Shown here piece by piece: positions 8,763-18,138 of a stretch of DNA of 64,000 bases. The translations under genes were made by a program, and so were the position numbers. This DNA is from Serratia nevei (GTDB lineage Bacteria > Pseudomonadota > Gammaproteobacteria > Enterobacterales > Enterobacteriaceae): assembly GCF_037948395.1 (NCBI RefSeq), contig NZ_CP149940.1, positions 1,488,001-1,552,000 of the forward strand, in the 5' to 3' direction. The notes under the pieces were generated by a model. That model made no database searches. It was given only the letters and a program-made list of their open reading frames with translations, and had not been told where the DNA came from. How positions within the stretch are numbered: the first letter of the stretch is position 1; every line of letters starts with the position of its first letter.

Positions 8763-9926
8763 ATGAGCCAAGCGATCCCCCCGCAAAGCCCGACTGGCGA
8801 TAAGCCGAAAAAATCCGTGGCGTTATCCGGCGTGCCCGCCGGGAATACCGCGCTGTGCTCCGTAGGGCGCAGCGGCAACGATCTGCACTATCGCGGTTAC
8901 GACATTCTCGATCTCGCGCGCCACTGCGAGTTTGAAGAGGTTGCCCACCTGCTGATCCACGGCAAATTGCCCAACCGCGATGAGCTGCAGGCCTACAAAC
9001 ACCGTCTCAAAGCGCTGCGCGGCCTGCCCGCCAGCGTGCGCACGGTGCTTGAGGCATTGCCTGCGGCGTCTCACCCGATGGACGTGATGCGCACCGGCGT
9101 CTCGGCCCTAGGCTGCACGCTGCCGGAAAAAGAGCAGCACGGCGCGGCCGGCGCGCGCGACATTGCCGACCGGCTGCTGGCCTCGCTGGGATCGATGCTG
9201 CTGTATTGGTATCACTACAGCCACAACGGCGAGCGCATTCAGCCGGAGACCGACGACGATTCCATCGGCGGCCACTTCCTGCACCTGCTGCACGGCGAAG
9301 CGCCTTCCGCCAGTTGGGAACAGGCGATGCACGCTTCCTTGATCCTGTACGCCGAGCATGAATTCAACGCCTCGACCTTCGCCGGCCGGGTGATCGCCGG
9401 CACCGGATCCGACGTCTATTCGGCGATCGTCGGCGCCATTGGCGCGCTGCGCGGGCCGAAACACGGCGGCGCCAACGAGGTGTCGCTGGAGATCCAGCAA
9501 CGTTATGAAACGCCGGACGAAGCGGAAGCCGACATTCGCCGCCGCATCGACAACAAAGAGGTGGTGATCGGCTTCGGGCACCCGGTGTACACCGTTTCCG
9601 ATCCGCGCCATCAGGTGATCAAAGAGATCGCGCTGCGCCTGTCGCAGGAAGCGGGGGCGATGAAGCTGTATGACATCGCCGATCGGCTGGAAAGCGTGAT
9701 GCGCGACACCAAAAAGATGTTCCCCAACCTCGACTGGTTCTCGGCGGTGTCTTATCACCAGCTGGGGGTGCCCACCGAAATGTTCACGCCGCTGTTTGTC
9801 ATGGCGCGGGTGAGCGGCTGGTCGGCGCACATCATCGAGCAACGGCAGGACAACAAAATCATTCGCCCGTCCGCCAACTATACCGGGCCGGAAGCGCGGG
9901 CGTTCGTACCGCTGGATCAGCGCTGA
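8763..9926 (+). CDS. prpC: 2-methylcitrate synthase
   Basis: 387 residues, short (Gram-positive-like) citrate synthase family. It condenses propionyl-CoA with oxaloacetate to 2-methylcitrate. Active-site segments are visible: GPKHGGANE (first catalytic His region), [13 protein letters not shown] (second His) and [11 protein letters not shown] (catalytic Asp). The N-terminal [15 protein letters not shown] and LHYRGYDI sections are typical of PrpC. It lies between prpB and prpD in the same direction with short gaps, consistent with one transcript. Confidence 0.97.
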   Translation: MSQAIPPQSPTGDKPKKSVALSGVPAGNTALCSVGRSGNDLHYRGYDILDLARHCEFEEVAHLLIHGKLPNRDELQAYKHRLKALRGLPASVRTVLEALPAASHPMDVMRTGVSALGCTLPEKEQHGAAGARDIADRLLASLGSMLLYWYHYSHNGERIQPETDDDSIGGHFLHLLHGEAPSASWEQAMHASLILYAEHEFNASTFAGRVIAGTGSDVYSAIVGAIGALRGPKHGGANEVSLEIQQRYETPDEAEADIRRRIDNKEVVIGFGHPVYTVSDPRHQVIKEIALRLSQEAGAMKLYDIADRLESVMRDTKKMFPNLDWFSAVSYHQLGVPTEMFTPLFVMARVSGWSAHIIEQRQDNKIIRPSANYTGPEARAFVPLDQR

Positions 9927-9963
9927 GCGCCGGTCGTTATTCACTATGGAGCCTTTGGGAATC

Positions 9964-11418
9964 ATGATGCTTGAGTCTGCCAATACCCGCCGTCCGCCGT
10001 TCGATCGCGAAATGGTCGATATCGTCGATTATGTGATGAAAGAGGCCGTCGATACCCCGGCGGCGTACCGCACCGCCCACTATTGCCTGCTCGATACCCT
10101 CGGCTGCGGGCTGGAGGCGCTGAGCTATCCGGCCTGCAAGAAACTGATGGGGCCGGTGGTGCCGGGCGCCGAGGTGCTGAACGGCAGCCGGGTGCCGGGC
10201 ACCCGCTTCCAGCTGGATCCGGTGCAGGCGGCGTTCAATATCGGCGCCATGATCCGCTGGCTCGACTTCAACGACACCTGGCTGGCGGCGGAGTGGGGCC
10301 ACCCGTCGGACAACCTGGGCGGGATCCTGGCGGTGGCCGACTGGCTCTCGCGCCAGGCGGTGGCGGCGGGCAAGGTGCCGCTGACCATGCGGCAGGTGTT
10401 GATCGCCATGATCAAGGCGCATGAGATCCAGGGTTGTCTGGCGCTGGAAAACGCCTTCAACCGGGTGGGGTTGGATCACGTGCTGCTGGTGAAGGTGGCG
10501 TCTACCGCGGTGGTGGCGCAGCTGCTCGGCCTGAGCCGGGCGGAGATCCTGAATGCGGTGTCGCTGGCGTGGGTGGACGGGCAGTCGCTGCGTACCTATC
10601 GCCACGCGCCGAACGCCGGCACCCGCAAATCCTGGGCGGCGGGGGATGCGACCGCCCGCGCGGTGCGGCTGGCGCTGATGGCCGCCACCGGCGAGATGGG
10701 CTACCCCTCGGCGCTGACGGCGCCGACCTGGGGGTTCTACGACGTCTCTTTCAACGGCAAGCCTTTCCGCTTCCAGCGGCCGTACGGCGCGTACGTGATG
10801 GAGAACGTGCTGTTTAAAATTTCGTTCCCGGCGGAGTTCCATGCCCAGACCGCCGTGGAGGCGGCCATGACGCTGCACCGCTTGATGCAGGCCGCCGGTA
10901 AAACCGCCGCCGACATCGCCAGGGTGAGCATCCGCACTCACGAGGCTTGCCTGCGTATTATCGACAAGCAGGGGCCATTGGATAACCCGGCGGATCGCGA
11001 TCACTGCATTCAGTATATGGTGGCGATCCCGCTGCTGTTCGGCCGGCTGACGGCGGCGGACTACGAGGATCGGGTGGCCGAGGATCCGCGCATCGACGCG
11101 TTGCGCGGCAAGATCCACTGCCATGAAGATCCCGTCTTCACCCGCGATTATCACGATCCGGAAAAACGCTCGATCGCCAATGCGCTGACGGTGGAGTTCG
11201 CCGACGGCAGCCGCCTGGATGAGGTGGCGGTGGAGTACCCTATCGGCCATGCGCGGCGGCGCGAAGAGGGCATCCCACTGCTGATCGAGAAGTTCAAAAC
11301 CAACCTGGCGCGCCAGTTCCCGGCCCTGCAGCAGCAGCGTATTCTCGAGGTGTCGCTGGACCGGCAGCGGCTGGCGCAGATGCCGGTCAACGAGTATCTC
11401 GATCTGTGGGTGATCTGA
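9964..11418 (+). CDS. prpD: 2-methylcitrate dehydratase
   Basis: 484 residues, MmgE/PrpD family, matching E. coli PrpD (483) almost end to end: [52 protein letters not shown] and the C-terminal [15 protein letters not shown] end. It dehydrates 2-methylcitrate to 2-methyl-cis-aconitate. Two adjacent ATG codons (9964 and 9967) are both possible; a third at 9946 sits on the likely ribosome site. The next gene on this strand is an unrelated exporter, so the operon stops here: no prpE (propionyl-CoA synthetase) follows, unlike E. coli and Salmonella. Confidence 0.97.
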   Translation: MMLESANTRRPPFDREMVDIVDYVMKEAVDTPAAYRTAHYCLLDTLGCGLEALSYPACKKLMGPVVPGAEVLNGSRVPGTRFQLDPVQAAFNIGAMIRWLDFNDTWLAAEWGHPSDNLGGILAVADWLSRQAVAAGKVPLTMRQVLIAMIKAHEIQGCLALENAFNRVGLDHVLLVKVASTAVVAQLLGLSRAEILNAVSLAWVDGQSLRTYRHAPNAGTRKSWAAGDATARAVRLALMAATGEMGYPSALTAPTWGFYDVSFNGKPFRFQRPYGAYVMENVLFKISFPAEFHAQTAVEAAMTLHRLMQAAGKTAADIARVSIRTHEACLRIIDKQGPLDNPADRDHCIQYMVAIPLLFGRLTAADYEDRVAEDPRIDALRGKIHCHEDPVFTRDYHDPEKRSIANALTVEFADGSRLDEVAVEYPIGHARRREEGIPLLIEKFKTNLARQFPALQQQRILEVSLDRQRLAQMPVNEYLDLWVI

Positions 11419-11498
11419 CGCGAGGCGGCGCTGACAAGCCACGTCGGCGTCGCTATGATGGATGCTTCATTCCCCTCCATCTTCTTATCAGGTGATTC

Positions 11499-12128
11499 AT
11501 GATTGATGCCGCAACGCTGTTGTTGTTTTCCGGTGCCTGCGTGGCGCTGGCGCTGACCCCCGGCCCGGATATGCTGTTGATCGCTTCGCGCAGCGTCAGC
11601 CAGGGGCGGCGCGCCGGTTTCGCTTCGCTGGCGGGCATTCAGCTCGGCACGTATTGCCACGCGTTGGCGGCGGCGCTGGGGTTGTCGCAACTGTTCGTCG
11701 CCGTGCCGCTGGCCTACGACGCGGTAAGAATGCTCGGCGCCGCCTATCTGCTCTACCTGGCGTGGAAAACGCTGCGATCCGGCAGCAGTTTGCAGGCTTC
11801 CGCCGGGTTGCAGGCGGTGCCGACGGCGCGCATCTTCCGCCAGGGGCTGTTCACCAACATCCTCAACCCGAAAATGGCGCTGTTCGTGCTGGCGCTGTTC
11901 CCGCAGTTTATCGATCCGCGTTCAGGCTCGGTGGTGGTGCAGATGCTGGCGCTGGCGACGGTGCTGAATCTGGTGGGGTTGCTGATTAACGGCGGGGTGA
12001 TCCTGGCGGTCAGCGGCATGAAAAGCCGCTTCGCCGGCCGCCGCTTCAGCGCCCGCTGGCCGAACTACCTGCTGAGCGGGGTATTCGCTGGGCTGGCCTG
12101 CAAGCTCATTTTCGACAGCCGCCGCTAA
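11499..12128 (+). CDS. LysE/RhtB family amino-acid exporter
   Basis: 209 residues with about six hydrophobic helices. The N-terminal LALTPGPDMLLIASRSVSQGRRAG is the conserved LysE/RhtB signature, as is FRQGLFTNILNPKMALFVLALFPQFI in the middle. Family members export amino acids or homoserine lactone-like compounds across the inner membrane. The gene lies 80 bp after prpD and its end overlaps by 4 bp the end of the convergent XRE-type regulator. Substrate cannot be predicted from sequence alone. Confidence 0.9.
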   Translation: MIDAATLLLFSGACVALALTPGPDMLLIASRSVSQGRRAGFASLAGIQLGTYCHALAAALGLSQLFVAVPLAYDAVRMLGAAYLLYLAWKTLRSGSSLQASAGLQAVPTARIFRQGLFTNILNPKMALFVLALFPQFIDPRSGSVVVQMLALATVLNLVGLLINGGVILAVSGMKSRFAGRRFSARWPNYLLSGVFAGLACKLIFDSRR

Positions 12129-12964
12129 CCCTCGCGCAGCAGCGCTTCAAATGCCGCGCTGGCCGGTTCGTCCGGCAGCGCGCTGTACATCACCAGCCGC
12201 AGGTGATTCTCTTCGTCGACGATGAAAGAGGCGTGGTCAAAGGTGACCGGGCCGATCTCCGGGACGATGAAGCTGCGCCGCCCCTGGCAGCGCCCGTGGA
12301 TATCGTGCTGCCGCCAGAGCCGGCGGAACGGCGGCGATACCCGCTCCAGCGCCTGTACCCGTTGGCGCATTACCTCATCCTCCGGCGCGCGGGCATAGTC
12401 GCGGCGGAAGCTGGCCAGGATTTGCGGCGCCTGCGCCTCCCACTCCAACAGGCGTTCATTGAGCTGCGGATCGGCAAACAGCATCCACAACATGTTGCGC
12501 TCTTCCGCCGGGCGTTCACCGATGGCGAACAGCCGCTGCGCCGCCGGGTTCCAGGCGATGATGTCCCAACTCAGGTTCATGACGTAGGCCGGCCGCAGCA
12601 CAAGGTCGTCCAGCAGCCGCTGCACCAGCAGTGAGACCTGGCACCACTGATGGCCGACCGGCACCGGCGGCCGCTGATGCGCCAATAAAAACAGGTGGTA
12701 GCGGCCGGCGGCGTCGAGCTGCAGCACCCGCGCCAGGTTCTCCAAAAATGCCACCGACGCATTGATTTCCCTGCCTTGTTCCAGCCAGGTGTACCAGGTG
12801 AGGCCGACGCCGGCCAGCGCCGCGACCTCCTCGCGCCGCAATCCCGGCGTGCGGCGGCGGCTGCCGCTCGGCAAACCGACCGCCTCCGGCGACAGCTGTT
12901 CTCGCTTTTGACGTAGAAAATCCGCCAGTTCGTGGCGGGTGCGCTCGAGGGTACGTGGGGGCAT
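12125..12964 (-). CDS. XRE-family regulator with MmyB-like ligand-binding domain
   Basis: 279 residues. An N-terminal helix-turn-helix (about 1-75) contains the family hallmark GSRRRTPGLRREEVAALAGVGLTWYTWLEQGR. It is followed by an MmyB-like PAS-fold domain (VMNLSWDIIAWNPAAQRLFA, NMLWMLFADP, FDHASFIVDEENHLRLVMY), which in relatives binds fatty-acid-like ligands. I prefer the ATG at 12964; a longer form beginning at 13072 would run across the promoter region and the start of the divergent gene. The gene is divergent from a DHA2-type MFS exporter, suggesting ligand-responsive control of that pump. Confidence 0.9.
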   Translation of the reverse strand: MPPRTLERTRHELADFLRQKREQLSPEAVGLPSGSRRRTPGLRREEVAALAGVGLTWYTWLEQGREINASVAFLENLARVLQLDAAGRYHLFLLAHQRPPVPVGHQWCQVSLLVQRLLDDLVLRPAYVMNLSWDIIAWNPAAQRLFAIGERPAEERNMLWMLFADPQLNERLLEWEAQAPQILASFRRDYARAPEDEVMRQRVQALERVSPPFRRLWRQHDIHGRCQGRRSFIVPEIGPVTFDHASFIVDEENHLRLVMYSALPDEPASAAFEALLREG

Positions 12965-12980
12965 GGCGGCCGTCCTGTTG

Positions 12981-13016
12981 CTGTTAGTAATAGTATAAAT
13001 GGCTATATAGTAACAG
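12981..13016. promoter_or_regulatory. Candidate operator between XRE regulator and MFS pump
   Basis: CTGTTA at 12981 and TAACAG at 13011 are complementary outer arms, with TAGTA/ATAGTA repeats between them, in an AT-rich stretch that stands out from the GC-rich surroundings. Position in the 99-bp divergent gap suggests an operator and overlapping promoters. Confidence 0.35.
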
Positions 13017-13063
13017 TTTAAACCCTGTTCCATACTGCGGCCATCATAATCGCTGGAGGTGGT

Positions 13064-14488
13064 ATGGAACATTCATTGTCTCGTGAACGGCGGGCATTGC
13101 CCGGCCTGCCGGTGCTGTTGTTGGGCGGTTTTGTCACTGTGTTCGATCTGTTTGTGGTCAACGTGGCGGCGCCGGTGATCCAGCGGCAGTTCGCCGCCGA
13201 TTTCGCCGGTGTCGGTTTGATCGTCGCCGGTTATGAACTGGCGTTTGGGGTGCTGCTGATCGCCGGCGGGCGTCTGGGCGATCGTTTCGGGCGCCGGCGT
13301 CTGTTCAGCCTCGGCATGTTGGGATTTGCGCTGAGCTCTCTGCTGTGCGGGCTGGCGGGATCGCTCAACCTGCTGATCGCGGCGCGTATCCTGCAGGGGG
13401 CGGCGGCGGCGCTGCTGTTCCCGCAGATCTACGCCTTGATGCGGGTGCTGTACGCGCCGCAACAGCGGCGGCGCGCCTTTGCCTGGCTGGGCATGATGCT
13501 GGGATTGGCGGCGATCTTCGGCCAGATCCTCGGCGGGTTTATCATCGAGGCCAACCTGTTCGGCAGCGGCTGGCGCATGATCTTTTTGATCAATTTGCCG
13601 ATCGGCGCGCTGGCGCTGTGGGCGGCGCGGCGCATTCCCGAATCGCGGGTGGCGCAGGCGCAGCGGCTGGACGGCGTAGGCCTGTGGCTGGCGGCGATCG
13701 GCCTGTCGCTGTTGCTGCTGCCGCTGCTGGAAGGGCCGGCGCGCGGCTGGCCGTGGTGGATAGCGCCGATGCTGGCGTTGGCGATGGTGACGCTGTGGGG
13801 CTTCCTGCGGTGGGAGCGCCGTCTGGCGCGGCGCGGCGGTGATGCGGTGCTCGATCCGGCGCTGTTACGCCAGGCAGGCTTCGCGCCGGGCATGGCGGTG
13901 GTGCTGGCGATTTATGCCACCGCCTCCTCGTTTTTCTTGTGCTTCGCGCTGCTGCTGCAGGCGGGGGCGGGGCTTACGCCTTTTCAGGCGGGCAGCCTGT
14001 TCGCCCCGGCCAGCGCGGCCTTTATGCTGGCGTCGATGCTGGCGCCCCGGCTGGCGCTGCGTTGGGGCAATGGCGTACTGAGCGTGGGCGTAGCGATTTA
14101 CGCCGCCGGGTTGGCGCTGTTAATGGCCCAGGCGCTGTGGGGCGCGGCACTGGCGCATCCGCTGCGGCTGCTGCCGGGGTTGGTGGTGCTGGGATTCGGC
14201 CAGGCGCTGAGCATGACGCCGCTGCTGAATCTGGTGCTCGGTTTGGCGCAGGAGCGGCAGGCGGGCATGGCGGCGGGCCTGGTTGCCACCGTGCAGCAGG
14301 TGGGAGGTGCGCTGGGCATCGTGGTCAGCGGCGTCGGCTTCGTGCCGCTGCTGGCAAACGGCGGCGCGGCGGAACGCTATGCGCAGGCCTTTGCCGGCGC
14401 CATGGTATTTAATCTGTTGGCGATGGGCATTGCCCTGATCTTGTTAAACCGGATCACTCGAAATAGTCAGAAAGCGGATCTTAAGTAG
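13064..14488 (+). CDS. MFS transporter, DHA2 (EmrB/QacA-like) family
   Basis: 474 residues and about 14 membrane helices. Motifs: FDLFVVNVAAPVIQRQFAAD (motif D1 type), GGRLGDRFGRRRLF (motif A between helices 2 and 3) and RILQGAAAALLFPQ (motif B). DHA2 proteins are proton-coupled drug or metabolite exporters in the inner membrane. GGAGGT precedes the ATG at 13064. No membrane-fusion partner gene lies next to it, so it probably works alone rather than as an EmrAB-TolC type pump. The divergent XRE regulator is the likely controller. Confidence 0.93.
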   Translation: MEHSLSRERRALPGLPVLLLGGFVTVFDLFVVNVAAPVIQRQFAADFAGVGLIVAGYELAFGVLLIAGGRLGDRFGRRRLFSLGMLGFALSSLLCGLAGSLNLLIAARILQGAAAALLFPQIYALMRVLYAPQQRRRAFAWLGMMLGLAAIFGQILGGFIIEANLFGSGWRMIFLINLPIGALALWAARRIPESRVAQAQRLDGVGLWLAAIGLSLLLLPLLEGPARGWPWWIAPMLALAMVTLWGFLRWERRLARRGGDAVLDPALLRQAGFAPGMAVVLAIYATASSFFLCFALLLQAGAGLTPFQAGSLFAPASAAFMLASMLAPRLALRWGNGVLSVGVAIYAAGLALLMAQALWGAALAHPLRLLPGLVVLGFGQALSMTPLLNLVLGLAQERQAGMAAGLVATVQQVGGALGIVVSGVGFVPLLANGGAAERYAQAFAGAMVFNLLAMGIALILLNRITRNSQKADLK

Positions 14489-14544
14489 GCCGCCGGCGGG
14501 TGCTTTACTGTGGTCATCATGAGAGAGCGTAAGGAGCCACACTG

Positions 14545-15174
14545 ATGTTTCAACCCGCCGCATTTTGCGAAGACGATCTGGATGCCCAACTGGCGCTGGT
14601 GCGCGCCCACCCGTTGGGGCTATTGGTCAGCCACGGTGAGCAGGGATTGACGGCCGATCCGCTGCCGTTTCTGGCCGATGTCGAACAGGGGCAGATCCGG
14701 CTGCGGGCGCATCTGTCGCGCGCCAACGCGCACTGGCGGCGGCTGCAGCAGGCGGCGGAATGCCTGGTGATTTTTCAGGGTTTGGAAGGTTATGTGTCGC
14801 CCGGCTGGTACCCGAGCAAGCGCCAGACCGGCAAAGTGGTGCCGACCTGGAATTACAGCGTGGTGCAACTGTATGGCGTGCCGACGGTGATGGACGACCC
14901 AGCCTGGCTGCGCCGCCAGCTGATCGACCTGACGGCGCAACAGGAAGGGCGCCGCCCGGCGCCCTGGCAGCTCGACGACGCGCCGGCCAACTACATCGCC
15001 GCGCAGCTAAAAGGCATTGTCGGTATCGAGATCGCCGTCACCCGGCGCGAAGGCAAATGGAAGATGAGCCAAAACCGCAGCGCCGACGATGCCGATGGGG
15101 TGATCGCCGGGCTGCGCGAAGGGGATGAAACGCAGCGGCGGCTGGCGGCGGAGGTTGAGCGGCGGCGCGGATAG
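14545..15174 (+). CDS. PaiB-like FMN-binding protein
   Basis: 209 residues, PaiB family with a split-barrel flavin-binding fold. Conserved blocks: HPLGLLVSHGEQGLTADPLPFL, VIFQGLEGYVSPGWYPSK, VPTWNYSVVQLYGVP and GIEIAVTRREGKWKMSQNR. In Bacillus PaiB is linked to repression of sporulation and degradative enzymes, but most proteobacterial members have no tested function. The gene lies 56 bp after the MFS gene and 38 bp before ybiB on the same strand; whether it is co-transcribed with either is unclear. Confidence 0.9.
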   Translation: MFQPAAFCEDDLDAQLALVRAHPLGLLVSHGEQGLTADPLPFLADVEQGQIRLRAHLSRANAHWRRLQQAAECLVIFQGLEGYVSPGWYPSKRQTGKVVPTWNYSVVQLYGVPTVMDDPAWLRRQLIDLTAQQEGRRPAPWQLDDAPANYIAAQLKGIVGIEIAVTRREGKWKMSQNRSADDADGVIAGLREGDETQRRLAAEVERRRG

Positions 15175-15212
15175 GGTATGCTAACCGAAGAGTGAGCAAG
15201 GGGAACCTTCGG

Positions 15213-16172
15213 ATGGATTACACCAAAATTATCAAAGAAATAGGCCGCGGCAAAAATCATGCGCGCGACCTGGACCGGCAGACCGCTTTTGAGCTGTATC
15301 AGGCGATGCTGGCCGGGGCGGTCCCCGAGCTGGAGCTGGGCGGCATTCTGATCGCGCTGCGCATCAAGGGTGAGGCCGAAGAGGAGATGCTGGGCTTCTA
15401 CCAGGCGATGCAGCAGCAGGTGTTGCCGCTGCAGGCGCCGCAGGGGCGGCCACTGCCGGTGGTGCTGCCGAGCTACAACGGCGCGCGCAAGCAGGCCAAC
15501 CTGACGCCGCTGCTGGCGCTGCTGCTCGCGAAAGTGGGCCTGCCGGTGGTGGTGCACGGCGTGCTGGACGACAGTACCCGCGTGACCAGCGCCGAGATTT
15601 TTCGCGCCCTGGGGCTGCCGTGGTCGGAACAGGCCGCTCACGCCCAGCAGCGTCTCGATAACGGCGAGGCGGTATTCATGCCGGTTTCCACGCTGTCGGC
15701 GCCGCTGGCGCGGCAGCTCGGGTTGCGTTGGCGCATGGGGGTGCGCAACAGCGCCCATACGCTGGCCAAGCTGGCGACGCCGTTTGGCGAACAGGATGCG
15801 CTGCGCCTCGCCAGCGTCTCACACCCGGAGTATGTCGGCCGGGTGGCGTCGTTTTTCCGCCAGATCGGCGCCCGCGGGCTGTTGATGCACGGCACCGAAG
15901 GCGAGGCCTACGCCAACCCGCTGCGCTGCCCGCAGATTCATTATATTGCCGGCGGCGAACAGCGCGTGTTGCTGGAGCGCACCTTGCAGGATGAAACGCC
16001 GACGTTGCCGGCGGCGAAAGACGCGGAAACCACCGCGCGCTGGACCGAGCGCTGCCTGGCGGGCGAGGTGGTGATCCCGCAGGCCATTCAGCAGCAGATC
16101 GCCTGTTGCCTGGTGGCCGCCGGCGAGAGCGAGACGCTGGAACAGGGGCTGCAGCGCCTGCATCAGGCCTGA
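15213..16172 (+). CDS. ybiB: YbiB, TrpD2-type DNA-binding protein
   Basis: 319 residues, the same length as E. coli YbiB and with near-identical blocks (MDYTKIIKEIGRGKNHARDL, SYNGARKQANLTPLLALLL, RWRMGVRNSAHTLAKLATPF). The fold is that of anthranilate phosphoribosyltransferase, but family members bind nucleic acid non-specifically and are linked to the SOS response; the ortholog is usually next to dinG. The ATG at 15213 matches the E. coli start; an earlier in-frame GTG at 15192 is less likely. No dinG is adjacent here, because an insertion of the prp block separates them. Confidence 0.95.
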   Translation: MDYTKIIKEIGRGKNHARDLDRQTAFELYQAMLAGAVPELELGGILIALRIKGEAEEEMLGFYQAMQQQVLPLQAPQGRPLPVVLPSYNGARKQANLTPLLALLLAKVGLPVVVHGVLDDSTRVTSAEIFRALGLPWSEQAAHAQQRLDNGEAVFMPVSTLSAPLARQLGLRWRMGVRNSAHTLAKLATPFGEQDALRLASVSHPEYVGRVASFFRQIGARGLLMHGTEGEAYANPLRCPQIHYIAGGEQRVLLERTLQDETPTLPAAKDAETTARWTERCLAGEVVIPQAIQQQIACCLVAAGESETLEQGLQRLHQA

Positions 16173-16218
16173 GCGCGACTATACTGGGATATTTCCTCAT
16201 CGGCTGAGAAGGACGGTT

Positions 16219-18075
16219 ATGCAACAGGCTCTCGATTACTTCAATCAATTGAACCAGGATTACCTCGACGTACACCGCGCCAAAGAAGAGCTGTTCTGGC
16301 AAAACTACATGGGCACCGGCGGTGACGACGTGTCGGCGCGCTTTTCCGCCGCGGAAAGCGCCTATAAGCGCTTTATCGCCGAACCGCGCCGGCTGGCGGA
16401 GATCCGCAATCTGCTGGCCGGATTGGAAACGCTGTCGCAGGAGGCGCAGCGCGATGCGCTGATCCACGGCCTGCAAGGCTGGCTGCGTTTCTTCGACTGT
16501 AACGCCATTGAAGATCCGCAGGCGCAGGCGCTGTTGGATCAGATCATCCACGCCGAATCCGATCTCTACTCGCGCCGCAAGGGCTACCAGGTCACGCACC
16601 TGAACGCCGAGGGCCAGCGGGTGGCTGCCTCGCTCGGCGAGCTGCTGACCAACCAGGCGACCAACCCGAACGAAGACTACCGCCTCAGCTCGCAGCAGGC
16701 GCTGCGCGACCTGGAGCAATGGCTGCTGCATAACGGCCTGCCGGAGCTGATTGGCCTGCGCAACCGCTTTGCGCGCCAGATGGGCTATCGCAACTATTTC
16801 GACTACAAGGTGAACAAAACCGAGCGCATGACGCCGGAGCAGCTGTTCGCCATTCTGGATCGTTTCGAGCGGGAAACCCGCGAGGCCAACGCGCGCAGCC
16901 TGCAGCAGCTGGCGGCCGACAAGGGCAGCCAGGCGCTGGAGCCGTGGAACGTGCGCTTCGCCAGCGCCGGCGACGTCACCCGCCAACTGGATCCTTACTT
17001 CCCGTTTTCGCGTTCGCTGGAACGCTGGGTCGACAGCTTCAAACGCCTGCACATCGGCTTTGGCGGCGCCGAGATGAACCTCGATCTGCTGGTGCGCAAA
17101 GGCAAGTATGAGAACGGCTTTATGCACGGCCCGGTGCCGCCGTTTGTGCGCCAAGGGGAATGGGTGCCGGCGCGCATCAACTTCACCAGCCTGGCGCAGC
17201 CGGGGCAGGTGGGCAGCGGGGCTTACGGGCTCAACACGCTGTTCCACGAGGGCGGCCACGCGGCGCATTTCGCCAACATTCGCCAGAATGCGCCGTGCTT
17301 CTCGCAGGAGTTCCCGCCGACCTCGATGGCCTATGCCGAAACCCAGTCGATGTTCTGCGACAGCCTGCTGGACGACGCCGACTGGTTGAAACGCTATGCG
17401 AAAAACGCCGCCGGCGAAGCGGTACCCGATGCGCTGATCGAAGCCGGCATCGCGGCGCGCCAGCCGATGCGCGCGTTTAACGAACGCCATATCCTGCTGG
17501 TGCCGTACTTCGAGTGGGCGCTGTACCAGTGGGATGACGCGCAGCGAACGCCGGAAGCCATCACCGCGCTGGCGCGCGAGGTCGAGCAAAAGATCCTCGG
17601 CATCAGCGGCAGCCCGCGCCCGACGCTGGCGATCCCGCATCTGCTGTCGCTGGAGTCTGCCTGCTCTTACCAGGGCTATCTGCTGGCGATGATGGCGGTG
17701 GAACAAACCCGCCAGTTCTTCCTGCAGCGCGATGGTTACCTGACGGACAACCCGGCCATCGGCCCGGATCTGGCGCAACACTACTGGTTGCCGGGCAACA
17801 GCGTCAGCCATGACGACACGCTGCGCAGCCTGACCGGCGAAGGGTTCAACCCGGGCTCTCTGGCGCAGGCCTGTAACCAGACGGTGGCGCAGGCGTGGCG
17901 CGAGGCGCAGCAGACGATGGCCGCCGCCGCCGCGCGCCCGCAGCCGCCGGCGGATTTCGATTTGGAGGCGCACATTCGGGTGGTGGACGGCGAGACGGTA
18001 TTGGCGGATAACGCCGACGGTGACGAACGGATGTGCCGCGACTTCGCCGCGGCGATAGAGGCGCGTTTGGTTTAA
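16219..18075 (+). CDS. M3-type zinc metallopeptidase
   Basis: 618 residues. The zinc-binding motif FHEGGHAAH gives HExxH at 343-347, and downstream ETQSMFCDSLLDD supplies the expected glutamate ligand of oligopeptidase F/thimet-type (M3) enzymes. No signal peptide, so it is cytoplasmic and likely to trim short peptides. It is smaller than OpdA or Dcp (about 680) and resembles the broad M3 family of PepF-like enzymes. It starts 46 bp after ybiB on the same strand and is followed by a strong terminator. Confidence 0.88.
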   Translation: MQQALDYFNQLNQDYLDVHRAKEELFWQNYMGTGGDDVSARFSAAESAYKRFIAEPRRLAEIRNLLAGLETLSQEAQRDALIHGLQGWLRFFDCNAIEDPQAQALLDQIIHAESDLYSRRKGYQVTHLNAEGQRVAASLGELLTNQATNPNEDYRLSSQQALRDLEQWLLHNGLPELIGLRNRFARQMGYRNYFDYKVNKTERMTPEQLFAILDRFERETREANARSLQQLAADKGSQALEPWNVRFASAGDVTRQLDPYFPFSRSLERWVDSFKRLHIGFGGAEMNLDLLVRKGKYENGFMHGPVPPFVRQGEWVPARINFTSLAQPGQVGSGAYGLNTLFHEGGHAAHFANIRQNAPCFSQEFPPTSMAYAETQSMFCDSLLDDADWLKRYAKNAAGEAVPDALIEAGIAARQPMRAFNERHILLVPYFEWALYQWDDAQRTPEAITALAREVEQKILGISGSPRPTLAIPHLLSLESACSYQGYLLAMMAVEQTRQFFLQRDGYLTDNPAIGPDLAQHYWLPGNSVSHDDTLRSLTGEGFNPGSLAQACNQTVAQAWREAQQTMAAAAARPQPPADFDLEAHIRVVDGETVLADNADGDERMCRDFAAAIEARLV

Positions 18076-18085
18076 GGCTGACAAT

Positions 18086-18111
18086 AAAATCCACGCGGCA
18101 GCGTGGATTTT
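18086..18111. terminator. Bidirectional terminator between M3 peptidase and carbonic anhydrase
   Basis: AAAATCCACGC, loop GGCA, GCGTGGATTTT: an 11-bp perfect stem with A-run and T-run on both sides, placed between convergent genes. Confidence 0.9.
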
Positions 18112-18138
18112 ATTTAATGATTAAAACCGGGCGTTATT

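Noticed and set aside
15676..18084. An 802-residue open frame on the minus strand across ybiB and the M3 peptidase
   Set aside because: It spans two clear plus-strand genes and has no recognisable domain.
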